Part shown: one piece after another, positions 1 to 10,775 of the stretch
Numbering within the stretch: the stretch's first letter is position 1
Layout of the letters: the number at the start of each line of letters is the position of its first letter
Notes under the pieces: generated by a model
Told to the model about the DNA's origin: nothing
The model's input: only the letters and a program-made list of their open reading frames with translations
Databases searched by the model: none
Source of the DNA: Nectonema munidae
Taxonomy: Eukaryota > Nematomorpha > Nectonematoida > Nectonematidae
Length of the DNA stretch: 64,000 nucleotides
Direction: 5' to 3'
NCBI GenBank assembly: GCA_030549495.1
Contig: JAUIRK010000312.1
Span: 310,001 to 374,000, forward strand
Made by a program: the position numbers and the translations under genes

Positions 1-2968
1 CACACAGGTTATGTAAACATGTGGATTGTTCCTTTTTTATTCAAATCCAAAATTAATTTTAAATAATTTTAACTTTTAGGCACTTGGAGTAGAAGTCAGA
101 TTTTTGTAAGTATCTGGATGAGTCGTATACTTTTAAAAGAAATTGTTTTAAGAATTAAATTCCTTTTTAAAGATTATTAATTTAATAAATATATTAGTTT
201 CAATTCTTACCAAAATAATACATTTCATGAAAAAAGTTTATATAAAATTTAAATATCTTAAATAGGGTGATTTAAATATGTCATTAGGATAAAGTGATGT
301 GCCATTTATATATATTTAGCTCTAATTTGAGGCACAATAAAAAATAAGTTTATAAACTAATTACTTTTGAATATTCAAAGGCTTTTTCTGATGACATTTC
401 AAAAATTTGATTATAGATTTCTTTTTAGTGCTTATTATAATTTTAGAAAATATTAAAAAGAAGCTTGGACAATTCTGAGGTAAAACATGTAAAAATAAAA
501 TAATTTTAATTTTATGATAAGGCCTGAGACAAGTTATGAGAGTCAGGCTTTGAATATGAATGCTATTGGGATTGCATCATTCAAGACTATTTATATTTGA
601 AAGTTATCAATCAATCGTACTTTCGAGATGAAAATACTTAACTGTACCATTACTTTTAAAATTTTTAAATGTAAAGTCAGAACACATAAATTATATCGAA
701 GTCTATCCACTAATGTTAAAATAAAAGCTTAAAACTGGGCTTACCAATTTTTTTATTATATGCAACAAAATACCAAAATAGGATCCGATATTCTGAATCT
801 CACATAATAAGCAGGTAGAATATGTTAGAAACTCAAGGTTGATATTTTCCATTATTCCACTAAGAAATTTCCCGATAATGAAATGTTGCAGTGTGAAAAA
901 CTACCAGGTTGACTGATGTCAACGTAGCAGAGCTTGAGATAAAAATTAAGGACATTCAAAGGTTTTTGAAACCTTGGAAGGAAAAACCGGTAAACGCTAT
1001 GGAGTTACTTGGTTTCCTGTCCAAACACTTAGGACTCTGTCCGAATCTACAAGTGGCACTAAGGATCATGCTGATAATTGGAACTTCTATTACATACTGT
1101 GAAAGGTCATTCAGCAAGCTAAAACTTATTAAGTCCTACCTAAGGAGCACTATGTGGCAAGCCCGCCTCCAAAGCCTGACTCTTATGAGCATTGAGAAAG
1201 AAGTTCTCGATTGTGTTAATTTTGACGAAGTCATCGATAATTTTGCTGCTGCTAAAATACGAAAAATGAACACTAATGGAAACTCTCTTCGATTCTGTCA
1301 GTATATATCTGAATTATGTGGCTTAATAAAAATGTGAGCATTTTTTTTCTAAATTAGTTTTTAAGGCAGAATGTGGTTTTGATGAGTGGGAAAAAAAGAA
1401 GCAAGGGTGAGGGGCTCCATTCAGGACCTTTGCCCTGGAGCGCCACGATCCCTTGATAAGGCGCTGAACACTACTGCTACATCTAAAGACGAACCAAAAC
1501 CTAACCGCTTATAATAACGATTGAACTTAAAATACTATTATTTCAAATTAAAATAAAAAATAAAATTACTAAATAATATATTTGTTTAGCATTATTTTTC
1601 GTAAATATCCCTAAATAAATATAATAAGTGCTATATTTTCCATTGAGTTTTTGTAACCCTCGCTTGACGGACTCCGGACAATTTTATCCATTGCCAATTT
1701 AAAACACATTTTTCTAAAATATCCATCATAGAAACTTCTTTCAAAAATAACATGTAAACGTTCTCGTTAGGATAAAAAATCAAAATAAAATAAAATTAGC
1801 AAAAAAATTATTTTATTGTTTTTGAAATTAAGCTAAAAGTTAGTATATTTGGCGTTAAATTTATATGATTTGTCTAAGCATTCAGAGCACAATATTATAT
1901 AATGTACATTGCAAACAAACTTTTTGCACTTTTGACACTTTTTTGATGCGTTTTTTCTTTTTATTTTGCAAAGGTAACACAAAGATCTTGAGGTGGAAGT
2001 CGTTGGTTTAGTAGTGTCTTGAGAAAAACCATAAAAAGAGAGTGAGTTTCTGATAGCTAAGGGTACTTCGGTTATCATAGTTCTGGTTTTCATTGATTCT
2101 TAGGGCCAGAAAGAATAAATTCTGTATGAAATCTTTTCTTCCACTTTCTTTGGTTGACGAATGTCTAAATAGTTAGAAAAAACTGCATGCGTCCATTTTC
2201 TATTAGGCTTGTAAGACCTGTAGGCTCTGAGCATTTTATTAGCAACATCCACCTCCTTTGTATTCATTATAAGATAATAAGCTGTCATGTTTAGAATGAA
2301 CATTGCTTACTCTTGGATTTTATGTTGTCAGGATAGAATATACCCAAATTTGAAGTTTTAGAATAAGTTTTTCTTGGTATGTAGGCAGTCAAAGAAGCAA
2401 ATTTTGTAAAAATTATTCTTCTCTCATACTCACATAATTTCAAGTTGGCCTGAATATAAAAGAGAGAAACTTTCTGTTAGCCATAACTGTTCCACACAAA
2501 GAAACGTCTTGGCCATGAAGTTCATGACTAGTAAAAAATCGATCAGTGTATAATCCACAACCTTTCGGGATGCTACTATCTTTTATCAACCGCTTGCACC
2601 CGTTCAAAACAGAAAAGTACGAGGGATCCTGTAAACCAGATACATAAATTTCAGGTTTCATACAGTAAAAATATTTAGCGTCGTTAAAGTGATAAAACTT
2701 CACCCCATAGTGGCCGGGCTTCTTAGGGTCATAAATATTTATCAAGCAACCTACTCTGAAAGTAACTAGTTGCACATCTATCGTGAGCGCTGAGTGTGGA
2801 GTCCAATATCTTGAAAATTAAATGAGAAACTTTGACTTTTTGATCTCCAATTTGATTGATTCTAATCAAGGCAGTAAAATAGTCAAAGAGATGACTGATC
2901 TGAAAACTTTTATAACAGTGATGCAAATTCGAATACTTAGGACTTATCGGTCTGAAAAAGTAAAAAAA
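1..2968. repeat. Left arm of a ~3-kb inverted duplication
   Basis: The segment reappears in reverse complement at 11281-14263. The two copies are nearly identical: I see two length differences (12 bp near 2516 and 3 bp near the outer end) and scattered substitutions. The arm starts at or before base 1, so its outer limit is outside the window. Its inner limit is sharp at the A-run ending at 2968, beyond which the copies are unrelated. It holds a hAT terminal fragment and the 3' half of a piggyBac element. The left copy continues into the 5' half of that piggyBac, so the left side is probably the source and the right side the copy. Confidence 0.93.
909..1466 (+). pseudogene. hAT transposase C-terminus and 3' end (left-arm copy)
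   Basis: The open frame (909-1337, about 142 codons, no ATG at its left edge) ends with a hAT dimerisation region: CERSFSKLKLIKSYLRST followed by LTLMSIEKE, as in the ZMYM1-like (TTF/ZMYM) group of hAT transposases. The catalytic part is absent upstream. After the stop, GC-richer sequence with GAGGGGCTCCATTC and TTGCCCTGGAGCGCC leads to GGCGCTG at 1466, which resembles the terminal inverted repeat of this hAT group. The other end was not found. A near-identical copy lies in the right arm, so this piece predates the inverted duplication. Bases 1-908 are non-coding and unrecognised. Confidence 0.75.
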
Positions 2969-4633
2969 CGGTCTAGAATACAATTTTCTAGTAGTAAAAA
3001 TAAAATTTTCTAGTAGTAAAAATACAAATTTATTATGTTAATTTATCATTTTTTAATTCGTACAATTTTCAACTTTTGATAAATTGCTTACCAATATACT
3101 TCAACAAACAAATTCTAAACTAACATATTCTATTATGTTAGTTTGGAAATTAATAGTAGTACAATGCAATTGAACTTTTTGAAACTAAAAAAAAAGTTTT
3201 GAAAAAAAATGAAATTATTCTAACGCTAACCCTAGACCTGAATTCTAAAATTAATATTGATTTAAGCTATCCAAAACCTTATTAGTGAATTTGACTCATC
3301 AAAAATTTAACCCCACAACTAGAGAACTAAGCAAAAAATAGTTAGATATGTCATAATATCACGCATGCATATATTTTTGTAATACCTGAAATTTGAATCC
3401 ATTTTTGCTAGAGTCATCGAATAAATGTGAGCAATAATGCTAGTATCAAAGAAAAGTTTGAATAGACTAAGAACATATTTTGTCTTTTTGGCCTGTCCTT
3501 TAGGATCATAAGGTCTTTCACTAAGGTCTATTATGTTGATTCTTTCTGGTCTTCCAGTATGGCTGAAAACCTGTTACCAAGAATATTCAGTTCCATCAGG
3601 AGCAACCAAGGCTTGATCAGTAATATTGAAGTCACTGTCAAAACTACTGTAAGAAGAAGTTCAGAAGACTCAACATCAGAAAAGGAGATGGTAGACATGA
3701 GAAGAAAAATCACGATGGATAAAGGTGAATAAATTCAGCAGAAACCAGAAAAATTTATCAGAAAATTGTGTAGGAACAAAATGTGCTCCTCCGTTTACCA
3801 ATTGCGAAGTTTATCGATACATTGGACAATGGCAGATAAAGATATAATAACAAATATCGATATCGTGTGTCATAAGAGTACAACAATAGTAAATCATCAT
3901 CATATTTTCTTCATATGTTGTCTTGATCCTTTCTTACATTTTCACAACGAATAAGAATTTGGTTGAAAGGGTTAGAGGTAAACACGAAAAACAAAAGTTT
4001 ATAATATATCAGCAGAGTCTGCTCACTCCTGAATCAATAAATGCATTTACCAGTTGTGTCGAGAAGAGCACGAGGAATAAAAGTAAATAAAACCAAATTT
4101 TGATTATTCATAAGATAACAACAATAATGTTTGTATTGTATATTTTTTCATGATTTAAGCGATGTAAGTTCGGAAGGTTTGAAAGTTACTAAATTTTTAT
4201 CGTTCTTTGGTAAATGATTCTAGCGCAGGTTTTTAAATCCGATCCTTCCACGTTAGATTACTGCCTGTCAAAAATTATTCCTAGCTCATGCAGGTGGCGC
4301 ATCAGTGCCTTATCGATAAAAATACCACCTATCTTAAAATTTTACTGTCACTTACAAAGTTTAAAGTCTTATTCAATCTATTTTTGTTCACATACTAATT
4401 GAAATTTTAACAACCAGTACTAGATCAATTTTAACAAATATAGATGGCGTTAAATTAATAAAATTTTCACCATTAAAAATGACTTTCCTTTTATTTTCAA
4501 GTAATTCATACAATTAACCTATGGTATAATGACTTTACTATTTTCTGATGAAAAAACGTAATGATGAAAATTGGACAAAATTGTCCCCACTCCGTCAACG
4601 CCTTTAGTACAAAAATGTTCTTTCAAGCGAGGG
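1657..4633 (-). mobile_element. piggyBac element A, full extent, decayed
   Basis: Both ends read CCCTCGCTTGA pointing inwards (1657 onward, and the complement ending at 4633), followed internally by a GGACAAAATTGTCC-like palindrome. The flanks are GTAA and TAAG, degenerate versions of the TTAA target. About 2.98 kb long. The transposase runs leftward on the minus strand, with an N-terminal exon near 3386-3720 and the catalytic and Cys-rich parts at 1833-2951. The 5' end carries an internal duplication between TTGACGG and the terminal GCGAGGG relative to the 3' end. The inner boundary of the inverted duplication (2968) lies inside this element, within its intron. Confidence 0.75.
1833..3720 (-). 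pseudogene. piggyBac transposase remnant (element A)
   Basis: The upstream exon, read leftward from about 3720, contains VAPDGTEY and a run toward AHIYSMTLAKMDSNFR, aligning by eye with APDGTQFF and HIYEMTHKKADDNYK in the intact copy at 51390. A GT donor at 3385 and a CAG acceptor at 2952-2954 define a ~434-bp intron at the same place as in the intact gene. The catalytic part follows: YDPKKPGHYG, LYTDRFFTSHEL (second Asp), EVDVANKMLRAYRSYKPNRKW (third Asp region), then a Cys/His-rich C-terminus (CYLCKIKRK, CQKCKKFVCNVHY). The first Asp motif reads TIDVQ instead of TIDEQ. Several frameshifts, a 12-bp deletion and a ~55-bp deletion after the third Asp break it. Confidence 0.75.
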
Positions 4634-4691
4634 TAAGCATATTGCCTTTTCCAAATGATTTCTCAAACTATTTAAAAATTTTCTTCATTAT

Positions 4692-4880
4692 GTGATTCAG
4701 AGAATAATAGGGAGGTTTTATCTTATGAGTGAATTATTATTGGCGTTCAGGAGAGATGATGATGAGTTTTGCTCAACTAACAAGTGTACTTTTTTGGGCT
4801 TGCTAGAATTGATAACTAAATCTGACAAAATTTTGAACACTTCAATGAAACAATATGGAAATATAGGACTGTGAAAAGCC
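4692..4880 (+). pseudogene. Short hAT (ZMYM1-like) fragment
   Basis: A 61-codon frame contains RDDDEF and FLGLLELITKSDKILN. This matches the conserved segment of ZMYM1-like hAT transposases just upstream of the first catalytic Asp (pattern GNFLxLLExxxxxDxxL). It is on the same strand as the hAT C-terminus at 909-1466 and lies just outside the 5' end of piggyBac A, so both may come from one hAT element split by that insertion; this is inference. Bases 4881-5188 are AT-rich and hold nothing I recognise. Confidence 0.45.
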
Positions 4881-5188
4881 ATACATATCCTAAACATCGA
4901 ATAACTTATTGAATTAATGGCTAAATATTAGAAGTAGTATTAAAAATAAATTTATGTTAAATTTAATAGTATAAAATATTTTTATTATTCTTTAGAAATA
5001 ATTATTAATATTTGAAGTTTTTGTTAAACAATTTCATACTAAGCCACCTAAGCTGGTTTACAAAAAACACAAGTACCCGGCTAAAAAGGAATTTTAATTT
5101 AAAAAAAAATCAAAATTAGAAAATTAAATGAGGTTTTTGTTTATTTTTCTCAACTCCCAATCCGCTCTAACTATAACAGGACTCTTTA

Positions 5189-5688
5189 TCTATATTATAA
5201 TAAGCTAGCGTCTGTGTGTGTGTCTGTCGCTGGAAGCATTCTGATTGGTTGAAATTATTTATATATATGTTTTGTGTGTTTTTTTATATGGTGTGATGAG
5301 TTTATATGTGTGTATGTGTTTGAAGCATTCTGATTGGTTGAAATTATTTATATGTGTGATGAGTTCATATATCTGTAGTCTGAGTGTCGCTTGAAGCATT
5401 CTGATTGGTTGAAATATCTTTTGTATGTATTTTTATATGGTGTAATAGAAAAATACACAGAAAAGATACAAATATTCTAAAAACTCATCACCATACCATA
5501 TAACACTATTAGCAACTCAAAATACACACTACCAAGAATCCCATTGTTCGAGCGCAGCCTAAACAAAAAAAACTAGCCGGTCCCGTGGTCGTTTCGAGCG
5601 AAGCGAATTTGAATTATCAACTCAATATACACACTACCCAGAATCCTATGTTTCGAGCGAAGCGAGAAACGACTACGGGACCGGCTAG
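5189..5688 (+). mobile_element. Helitron-like copy 1 (500 bp)
   Basis: Runs from TCTATATTATAATAAGC to CGGGACCGGCTAG. The 5' half has three repeats of a unit containing GAAGCATTCTGATTGGTTG. The 3' half has an inverted module: ACTAGCCGGTCCCGTGGTCG near 5571 and its complement at the 3' end, with GAGCGAAGCGA hairpins between them. Confidence 0.7.
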
Positions 5689-5697
5689 TCTATATTA

Positions 5698-6243
5698 CTA
5701 GCCGGTCCCGTGGTCGTTTCTCGCTTCGCTCGAAACAGTGTTTCTCGCTGCGCTCGAAACATAGGATTCTGGGTAGTGTGTATATTGAGTTGCTAATTCA
5801 AATTCGCTTCGCTCAAAAGGACCACGGGACCGGCTAGTTATTTTTGTTTAGGCTACGCTCGAAACATAGGATTCTTGGTAGTGTGTATTTTGAGTTGCTA
5901 ATAGTGTTATATGGTGTGGCGGTTAGTTTTTAGCATAGTTGTATCTTTTCTCTGTATTTTTCTATTACATCATATAAAAAAAAGATATTTCAACCAATCA
6001 GAATGCTTCAAGCGACACTCACACTAAAGATATATGAACTCATCACACAATATAAAAATACACACAACACATATAAATAATTTCAACCAATCAGAATGCT
6101 TCAAGCACATACACACATATAAACTCATCACACCATATAAAAATACACACAAAACACATATATAAATAATTTCAACCAATCAGAATGCTTCCAGCGACAC
6201 ACACACACACAGACACACAGACGCTAGCTTATTATAATATAGA
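5698..6243 (-). mobile_element. Helitron-like copy 2, inverted (546 bp)
   Basis: Reads in reverse: it starts on + with CTAGCCGGTCCCGTGG and ends with GCTTATTATAATATAGA. It is flanked by A (5697) and T (6244). Upstream lie just nine bases, TCTATATTA, identical to the start of a + copy, so copy 2 inserted at an A^T within the first ten bases of copy 4. Confidence 0.7.
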
Positions 6244-6246
6244 TAA

Positions 6247-6864
6247 CTAGCCGGTCCCGTGGTCGTTTCTCGCTTCGCTCGAAACAGTGTTTCTCGCTGC
6301 GCTCGAAACATAGGATTCTGGGTAATGTGTATTTTGAGTTGCTAATTTAAATTCGGTTCGCTCGAAACGACCACGGGAGCGGCTAGTTTTTTTTCAGAAT
6401 CCTACGCTCGAAACATAGGATTCTGGGTAGTGTGTATATTGAGTTGCTAATTCAAATTTGCTTCGCTCAAAACGACCACAGGACCGGCTAGTTTTTTTTG
6501 TTTAGGCTACGCTCGAAACATAGGATTCTTGTAGTGTGTATTTTGAGTTGCTAATAGTGTTATATGGTATGGTGGTCAGTTTTTAGAATATTTGTACCTT
6601 TTCTGTTTATTTTTCTATTACACCATATAAAAATACACACAAAATATATTTCAACCAATCAGAATGCTTCAAACACATATATACATAAAACATATAATAA
6701 TTTCAACCAATCAGAATGCTTCAAACAAATACACACATATAAACTCATCACACCATATAAAAATACACACAAAACACATATATAAATAATTTCAACCAAT
6801 CAAAATGCTTCCAGCGACACACACACACACAGACACACAGACGCTAGCTTATTAAAAAAAAAGA
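6247..6864 (-). mobile_element. Helitron-like copy 3, inverted (~618 bp)
   Basis: Starts with CTAGCCGGTCCCGTGG only three bases (TAA) after copy 2 and ends with a degenerate TTATT-A(9)-GA. It is longer than the others because the inverted 3' module is partly duplicated (near 6380-6500). It probably inserted at the next A^T of the same interrupted copy. A 3-bp surplus at the right junction is unexplained. Confidence 0.62.
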
Positions 6865-7389
6865 TAATAAGCTAGCGTCTGTGTGTGTGTCTGTCGCTGG
6901 AAGCATTCTGATTGGTTGAAATTATTTATATATATGTTTTGTGTGTTTTTTTATATGGTGTGATGAGTTTATATGTGTGTATGTGTTTGAAGCATTTTGA
7001 TTGGTTTAAATTATTATATGTTTTGTATGTATTTTTATATGTGTGATGAGTTCATATATCTGTAGTGTGAGGGTTGCTTGAAGCATTCTGATTGGTTGAA
7101 ATATCTTTTTTTCATATGGTGTAATAGAAAATACACAGAAAAGATACAATTATTCTAAAAACTCATCACCATACCATATAACACTATTAGCAACTCAAAA
7201 TACACACTACTCAGAATCCTATGTTTCGAGCGCAGCCTAAACAAAAAAACTAGCCGGTTCCGTTGTCGTTTCGAGCGAAGCGAATTTTAATTAGCAACTC
7301 AATATACACACTACTCAGAATCCTATGTTTCGAGCGCAGCGAGAAACACTGTTTCGAGCGAAGCGAGAAACGACCACGGGACCGGCTAG
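6865..7389 (+). mobile_element. Helitron-like copy 4 (interrupted at its 5' end)
   Basis: Continues TAATAAGCTAGCG, completing the TCTATATTA at 5689-5697 and TAA at 6244-6246, so this copy was split by copies 2 and 3. It ends in CGGGACCGGCTAG at 7389 and abuts copy 5 with no spacer. Confidence 0.62.
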
Positions 7390-7940
7390 TCTATATTATA
7401 ATAAGTAAGTGTGTCTCTGTCTGTCGCTGGAAGCATTCTGATTGGTTGAATTTATTTATATATGTGTTTTGTGTGTATTTTTATATTGTGTGATGAGTTT
7501 ATATATGTGTATCTGTTTGAAGCATTCTGATTGGTTGAAATTATTATATGTTCTATGTGTATTTTTATATGTGTGATGAGTTCATATATCTGTATTGTGA
7601 GTGTCGCTTGAAGCATTCTGATTGGTTGAAATATCTTTTTTTTATATGGTGTAATAGAAAAATACACAGAAAAGATACAATTATTCTAAAAACTGACCAC
7701 CATACCCAGGGCCGGTGCCAAGTGTTGCGGGGCCCGATTAGAAACTTGATGGTGGGGCCCCCTCCTCTATATAGCAAATTTTATAACGCATATATATATA
7801 TATATACAACATCATACATACATATAATCCTACAAAAGATAAATATATAACCATTAAATGAATGGTGTAATAAAATTTTAAAAGCAAAATGAATAGATTT
7901 ATTGTTTTACTTTTGATAAAAAGAAAGACAATATACTATT

Positions 7941-8729
7941 TTAGAATAATACTTTTCGAGCTTTTCTATTTGCAAAATATTTTAAAATATTTTCAAAGTC
8001 TAATGCTTTAGCAATCTCATGTTCTATAGAGAGCGTTGCCAAATTGTTAAGTCTTTCTTGTGAGATCGTAGATCTCAAGTATGTTTTAATTAGCTTCAGC
8101 TTTGAAAAACCTCTTTCCCTTGAGGCGACTGATATTGGCATTGTTAAATAAATCCTTAACACAATGAAAACATTAGGAAATGCTGTAAATCTATTATTTT
8201 CTATCAGGTGTTCAAACAACGCATAAGGCTTAATTGTAGAGGGAAGGAAAGTTTTCAGAGCTTCAAGTTCTTCAGCCAACAAATACCCATCAATGTCTTT
8301 ACTTTTTTCAGTAACAACTTTTCCGTCAGCGTCCTGTTTCATTTTGGTGAGTGTTAAAGCTGCTTCAAGGTTTAATGCATGCTTTCTCATTTCCGACTTC
8401 TGTATATTTTGAAAGTTATTTACAAATCCAAATAACTTCACGTGATTTTTGAGTTGTTGAAATCTGCTTTCCAATGACTGAATAGCTTGATCTAGCACTA
8501 AGGTGAAGCACTGAATTCTGTATGCTTCTTTTGGATCGTCTATAGGTTGATCTTCTGCTTCATATAAAAACATTCTTTTCCTTCTTCGTAATTGTTTTTC
8601 TTGAAATTTTCTAAACTCAAATGGCAACTCAACAACTTCAGCTAATTCATTTGCACTTACTAAAACATCATTAAAGCCTTCCTCCCTATAATTTTTCAGC
8701 CATGACAAGAGTTGTTCATATGATTCCAT
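7941..8729 (-). pseudogene. hAT transposase C-terminal piece with dimerisation domain
   Basis: The 262-codon frame covers the insertion and C-terminal parts of a ZMYM1-like hAT transposase. LRIYLTMPISVASRERGFSK and LIKTYLRSTISQERLNN at roughly residues 192-228 are the hAT dimerisation region (Pfam Dimer_Tnp_hAT type), followed by ATLSIEHEIAKALDF. It is the best preserved part of the element. The family is shared with the fragments at 909-1337 and 12924-13352 (compare SFSKLKLIKSYLRST), but the sequences are clearly different subfamilies. Confidence 0.88.
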
Positions 8730-8839
8730 TCCTTCATTAATGTCCTTTTTTCACCTTGTAATTCCTTGCTCACGTAGTTAACTTTAAAAAGTACATCATA
8801 CCAAAATACTAAAGAAACTAGAAATTTGTAGTTTTTTAG

Positions 8840-9274
8840 CTAGTTGGCTAATGATTCGGCTTCTGCTTTTATCTTGGGCTGATCTGCTGTCTCTGCTACT
8901 TCAACAAGTGCATCATATACTTCTCCAACCTGATAACGAATAGCTTTAACGCTATCAATACGACACTCCCACCTTGTATTGCTTAAGGGTTTCACTGTTA
9001 ACATAGTTACATGTTTTTTCAAAATTGCCCATCTTCTAGTTGATGCTGAGAACAAAACATAGATGGCTTGCAAGATCCCAAAAAACGTATTAGCATCTGG
9101 ACAACACTTAGCTACATCTCCGAGTAAAAGGTTAAAATTGTGGCATGCACATGGTACAAAAAATGCTCTTGAATTTTCCTTCAACAGTCGGGCTTGTACT
9201 CCAGACGTGTGACCTTTCATGTTGCTACCGTTGTCATAGCCTTGGCCTCGAATGTCCTGCACTTCTAAATTCAA
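8840..9274 (-). pseudogene. hAT transposase central catalytic piece
   Basis: The 144-codon frame holds RGQGYDNGSNMKG (the GQGYD motif with the second catalytic Asp), PCACHNFNLLLGD (the CxxH motif) and LSNTRWECRIDSVKAI (the RW motif); all three in this order identify the ZMYM1-like hAT catalytic core. It lacks the usual preceding zinc finger and first Asp. A frameshift region (8730-8840) separates it from the C-terminal piece, where YDVLFKVNYVSKELQ can be read in another frame. As it stands it cannot encode an active transposase. Confidence 0.85.
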
Positions 9275-9279
9275 TTCCT

Positions 9280-9507
9280 TTAATGATTATCTGAAATTTG
9301 ATCCATGGTTTTATCCTCATTCTGCAAATAATTGATGATTCTCTCATCTTCAAACCGAGGGCGTTTCAAAGATGGCGTGACAAGGAACTTTTTTAAAGCA
9401 CCTCTATGCTTTTTATTTTCTGCTGCCTTTGCCTTGGCCAATGCTCGTTTCTTGTTACCACATAAATATTTACGCCCTTTATCTCGATTTCTACTTGTGC
9501 TTGTCAT
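9280..9507 (-). pseudogene. hAT transposase N-terminal piece
   Basis: A 75-codon ATG-started frame, rich in Lys/Arg (RNRDKGRKYLCGNKKRALAK, then KKFLVTPSLKRPRF), ends shortly after DKTMDQISDNH. It looks like the basic N-terminal leader of a ZMYM1-like hAT transposase. The TTF/ZMYM zinc finger and first catalytic Asp region expected next are missing: within a few bases the sequence jumps to the second-Asp region. So this copy carries a large internal deletion and would depend on another element. Confidence 0.6.
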
Positions 9508-10775
9508 GATGTAGTGCCTCTTTATTTAACTTTTGTATTTAGAAAAAGGAAGATCTAAAAAAGTAACAAAACAGAAGAATTAGTAAAGAAATAAACCTAT
9601 CACAAGAAATTAACATTTTTAAAATAATATTTTTTGGTGATATAAATTTTAAAATATTTATGTTGACAAGACGATGAAGACATTGTTTGTAATTGTGAAC
9701 AGTTACAAGATTCTAAATTGTTCATTTATTTAAACAAGACAAAATTAAAAATATTAAAAAAAACATTAGACAAATTGTTATAAAATATTCAATGAAACAG
9801 TTCAGTAAAAAACTTATGACAATATATTTCAAAAAAGCAGAATAAAATAACTTTAAATAGCTAACGCCATTTTGCTTTTAGCGGAAAAAAAATTTAAAAA
9901 TTACTAAATATAAAAACAAACATGATTACCTGTAGCTATTCGGTACATGACCTTGAGCAATCTCTGGGTGATCTATGCCACCACTAGTAATTAGGTACCT
10001 TATTTAGATCGAGTCTATGCAGATTTGGACATTTGTAGTTGGGTAATCAAACTAGAAGGGCCGAGGATGTACTTGGAGTTAAATCTTTTATTTAACTTAT
10101 TCTTAATGTTGCAATAAAAATTTTAAGTGAGATGAAATTACCTCTATATTGATAGCACAAGTTCGAGTTGTGTTAATTCATATAATCGTCACATAGAGGC
10201 ATTCATATGATCGTCACATGGAGGTGGGTGTGTTTGTTTACTCAGAATGTGTACTATTATGTTCGCTATTAGTTACCTTCGCCAAATTTGCATTAGAATC
10301 AAAAATGAATTAGGTTTAAAATTTGATATCTCACTTCAAAACCATTTGATCCAGACGAAATTAGCAGGGTAAATTGGTCTCGTATAGAGCAACTAATATG
10401 CAAATATCATTAGCAATAACACGCTCTTTGCTCAGATATTGCGTTGTAATATCTCATTTTGTAAATTTCGTATTTTGCATTAATTTCAACTGTTCCGATC
10501 ATAGTAAATGCGGGGCCCTTCAGACGCGGGGCCCAATTTGGTCTAATCGGTCAAATCGGCTAAAAACCGGCCCTGACCATACCATATAACACTATTAGCA
10601 ACTCAAAATACACATTACCCAGAATCCTATCTTTCGAGCGTAGTCTAAACAAAAAAAAACTAGCCGGTCCCGTGGTCGTTTTGAGCGAAGCGAATTTGAA
10701 TTAGCAACTCAATATACACACTACCCAGAATCCTATGTTTCGAGCGAAGCGAGAAACGACCACGGGACCGGCTAG

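Larger units (their letters stand above)
5241..7627. promoter_or_regulatory. Fifteen CCAAT-type motifs in the Helitron copies
   Basis: Each copy has three sites reading AACCAATCAGAATGC on one strand. Starts: 5241, 5330, 5401 (copy 1); 5992, 6085, 6174 (copy 2); 6653, 6705, 6794 (copy 3); 6908, 6997, 7088 (copy 4); 7438, 7527, 7618 (copy 5). The core AACCAATCAG fits the NF-Y (CCAAT) consensus. The 6794 and 6997 sites are altered after the core. Function is inferred; the motif could instead serve transposition. Confidence 0.45.
7707..10575 (-). mobile_element. hAT element with 8-bp target duplication
   Basis: The ends are CAGGGCCGGTGCC at 7707 and the complement of CAGGGCCGGTTTTTAGCC at 10575. 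ACCATACC occurs directly on both sides (7699-7706 and 10576-10583), an exact 8-bp duplication as made by hAT transposases. Subterminal GGGGCCC blocks are typical of the ZMYM1-like/TTF group. Transposase pieces lie on the minus strand at 7941-9507. The 5' leader (9508-10575) is long and has no recognisable gene. It inserted into Helitron copy 5. Confidence 0.92.
5189..10775. mobile_element. Tandem/nested Helitron-like array at one A^T site
   Basis: The array begins with TCTATATTATAATAAGC after an A (5188) and ends with GGGACCGGCTAG before a T (10776), as expected for Helitrons (5' TC, 3' CTRR, insertion between A and T). It contains three + copies joined head to tail without spacer (CTAG directly followed by TCTATATTA at 5688/5689 and 7389/7390). 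Two - copies were inserted into the first bases of the middle + copy. A hAT element interrupts the last copy. No Rep/helicase gene is present, so all copies are non-autonomous. The family assignment rests on end motifs only. Confidence 0.72.
7390..10775 (+). mobile_element. Helitron-like copy 5, split by a hAT
   Basis: Starts TCTATATTATAATAAG at 7390, is interrupted by the hAT element at 7707-10575, resumes at 10584 with CATATAACACTATTAGC and ends CGGGACCGGCTAG at 10775, next to a T. Without the hAT and its duplicated target it is about 509 bp, matching copy 1. Confidence 0.7.

Noticed and set aside
2822-3013. Plus-strand frame over piggyBac A (and its mirror at 11182-11427)
   Set aside because: Opposite-strand shadow of the piggyBac remnants; no family match.
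5189-7627. CRISPR-like spaced repeats
   Set aside because: Repeats belong to transposon copies in both orientations in an animal genome; spacers are themselves repeated.
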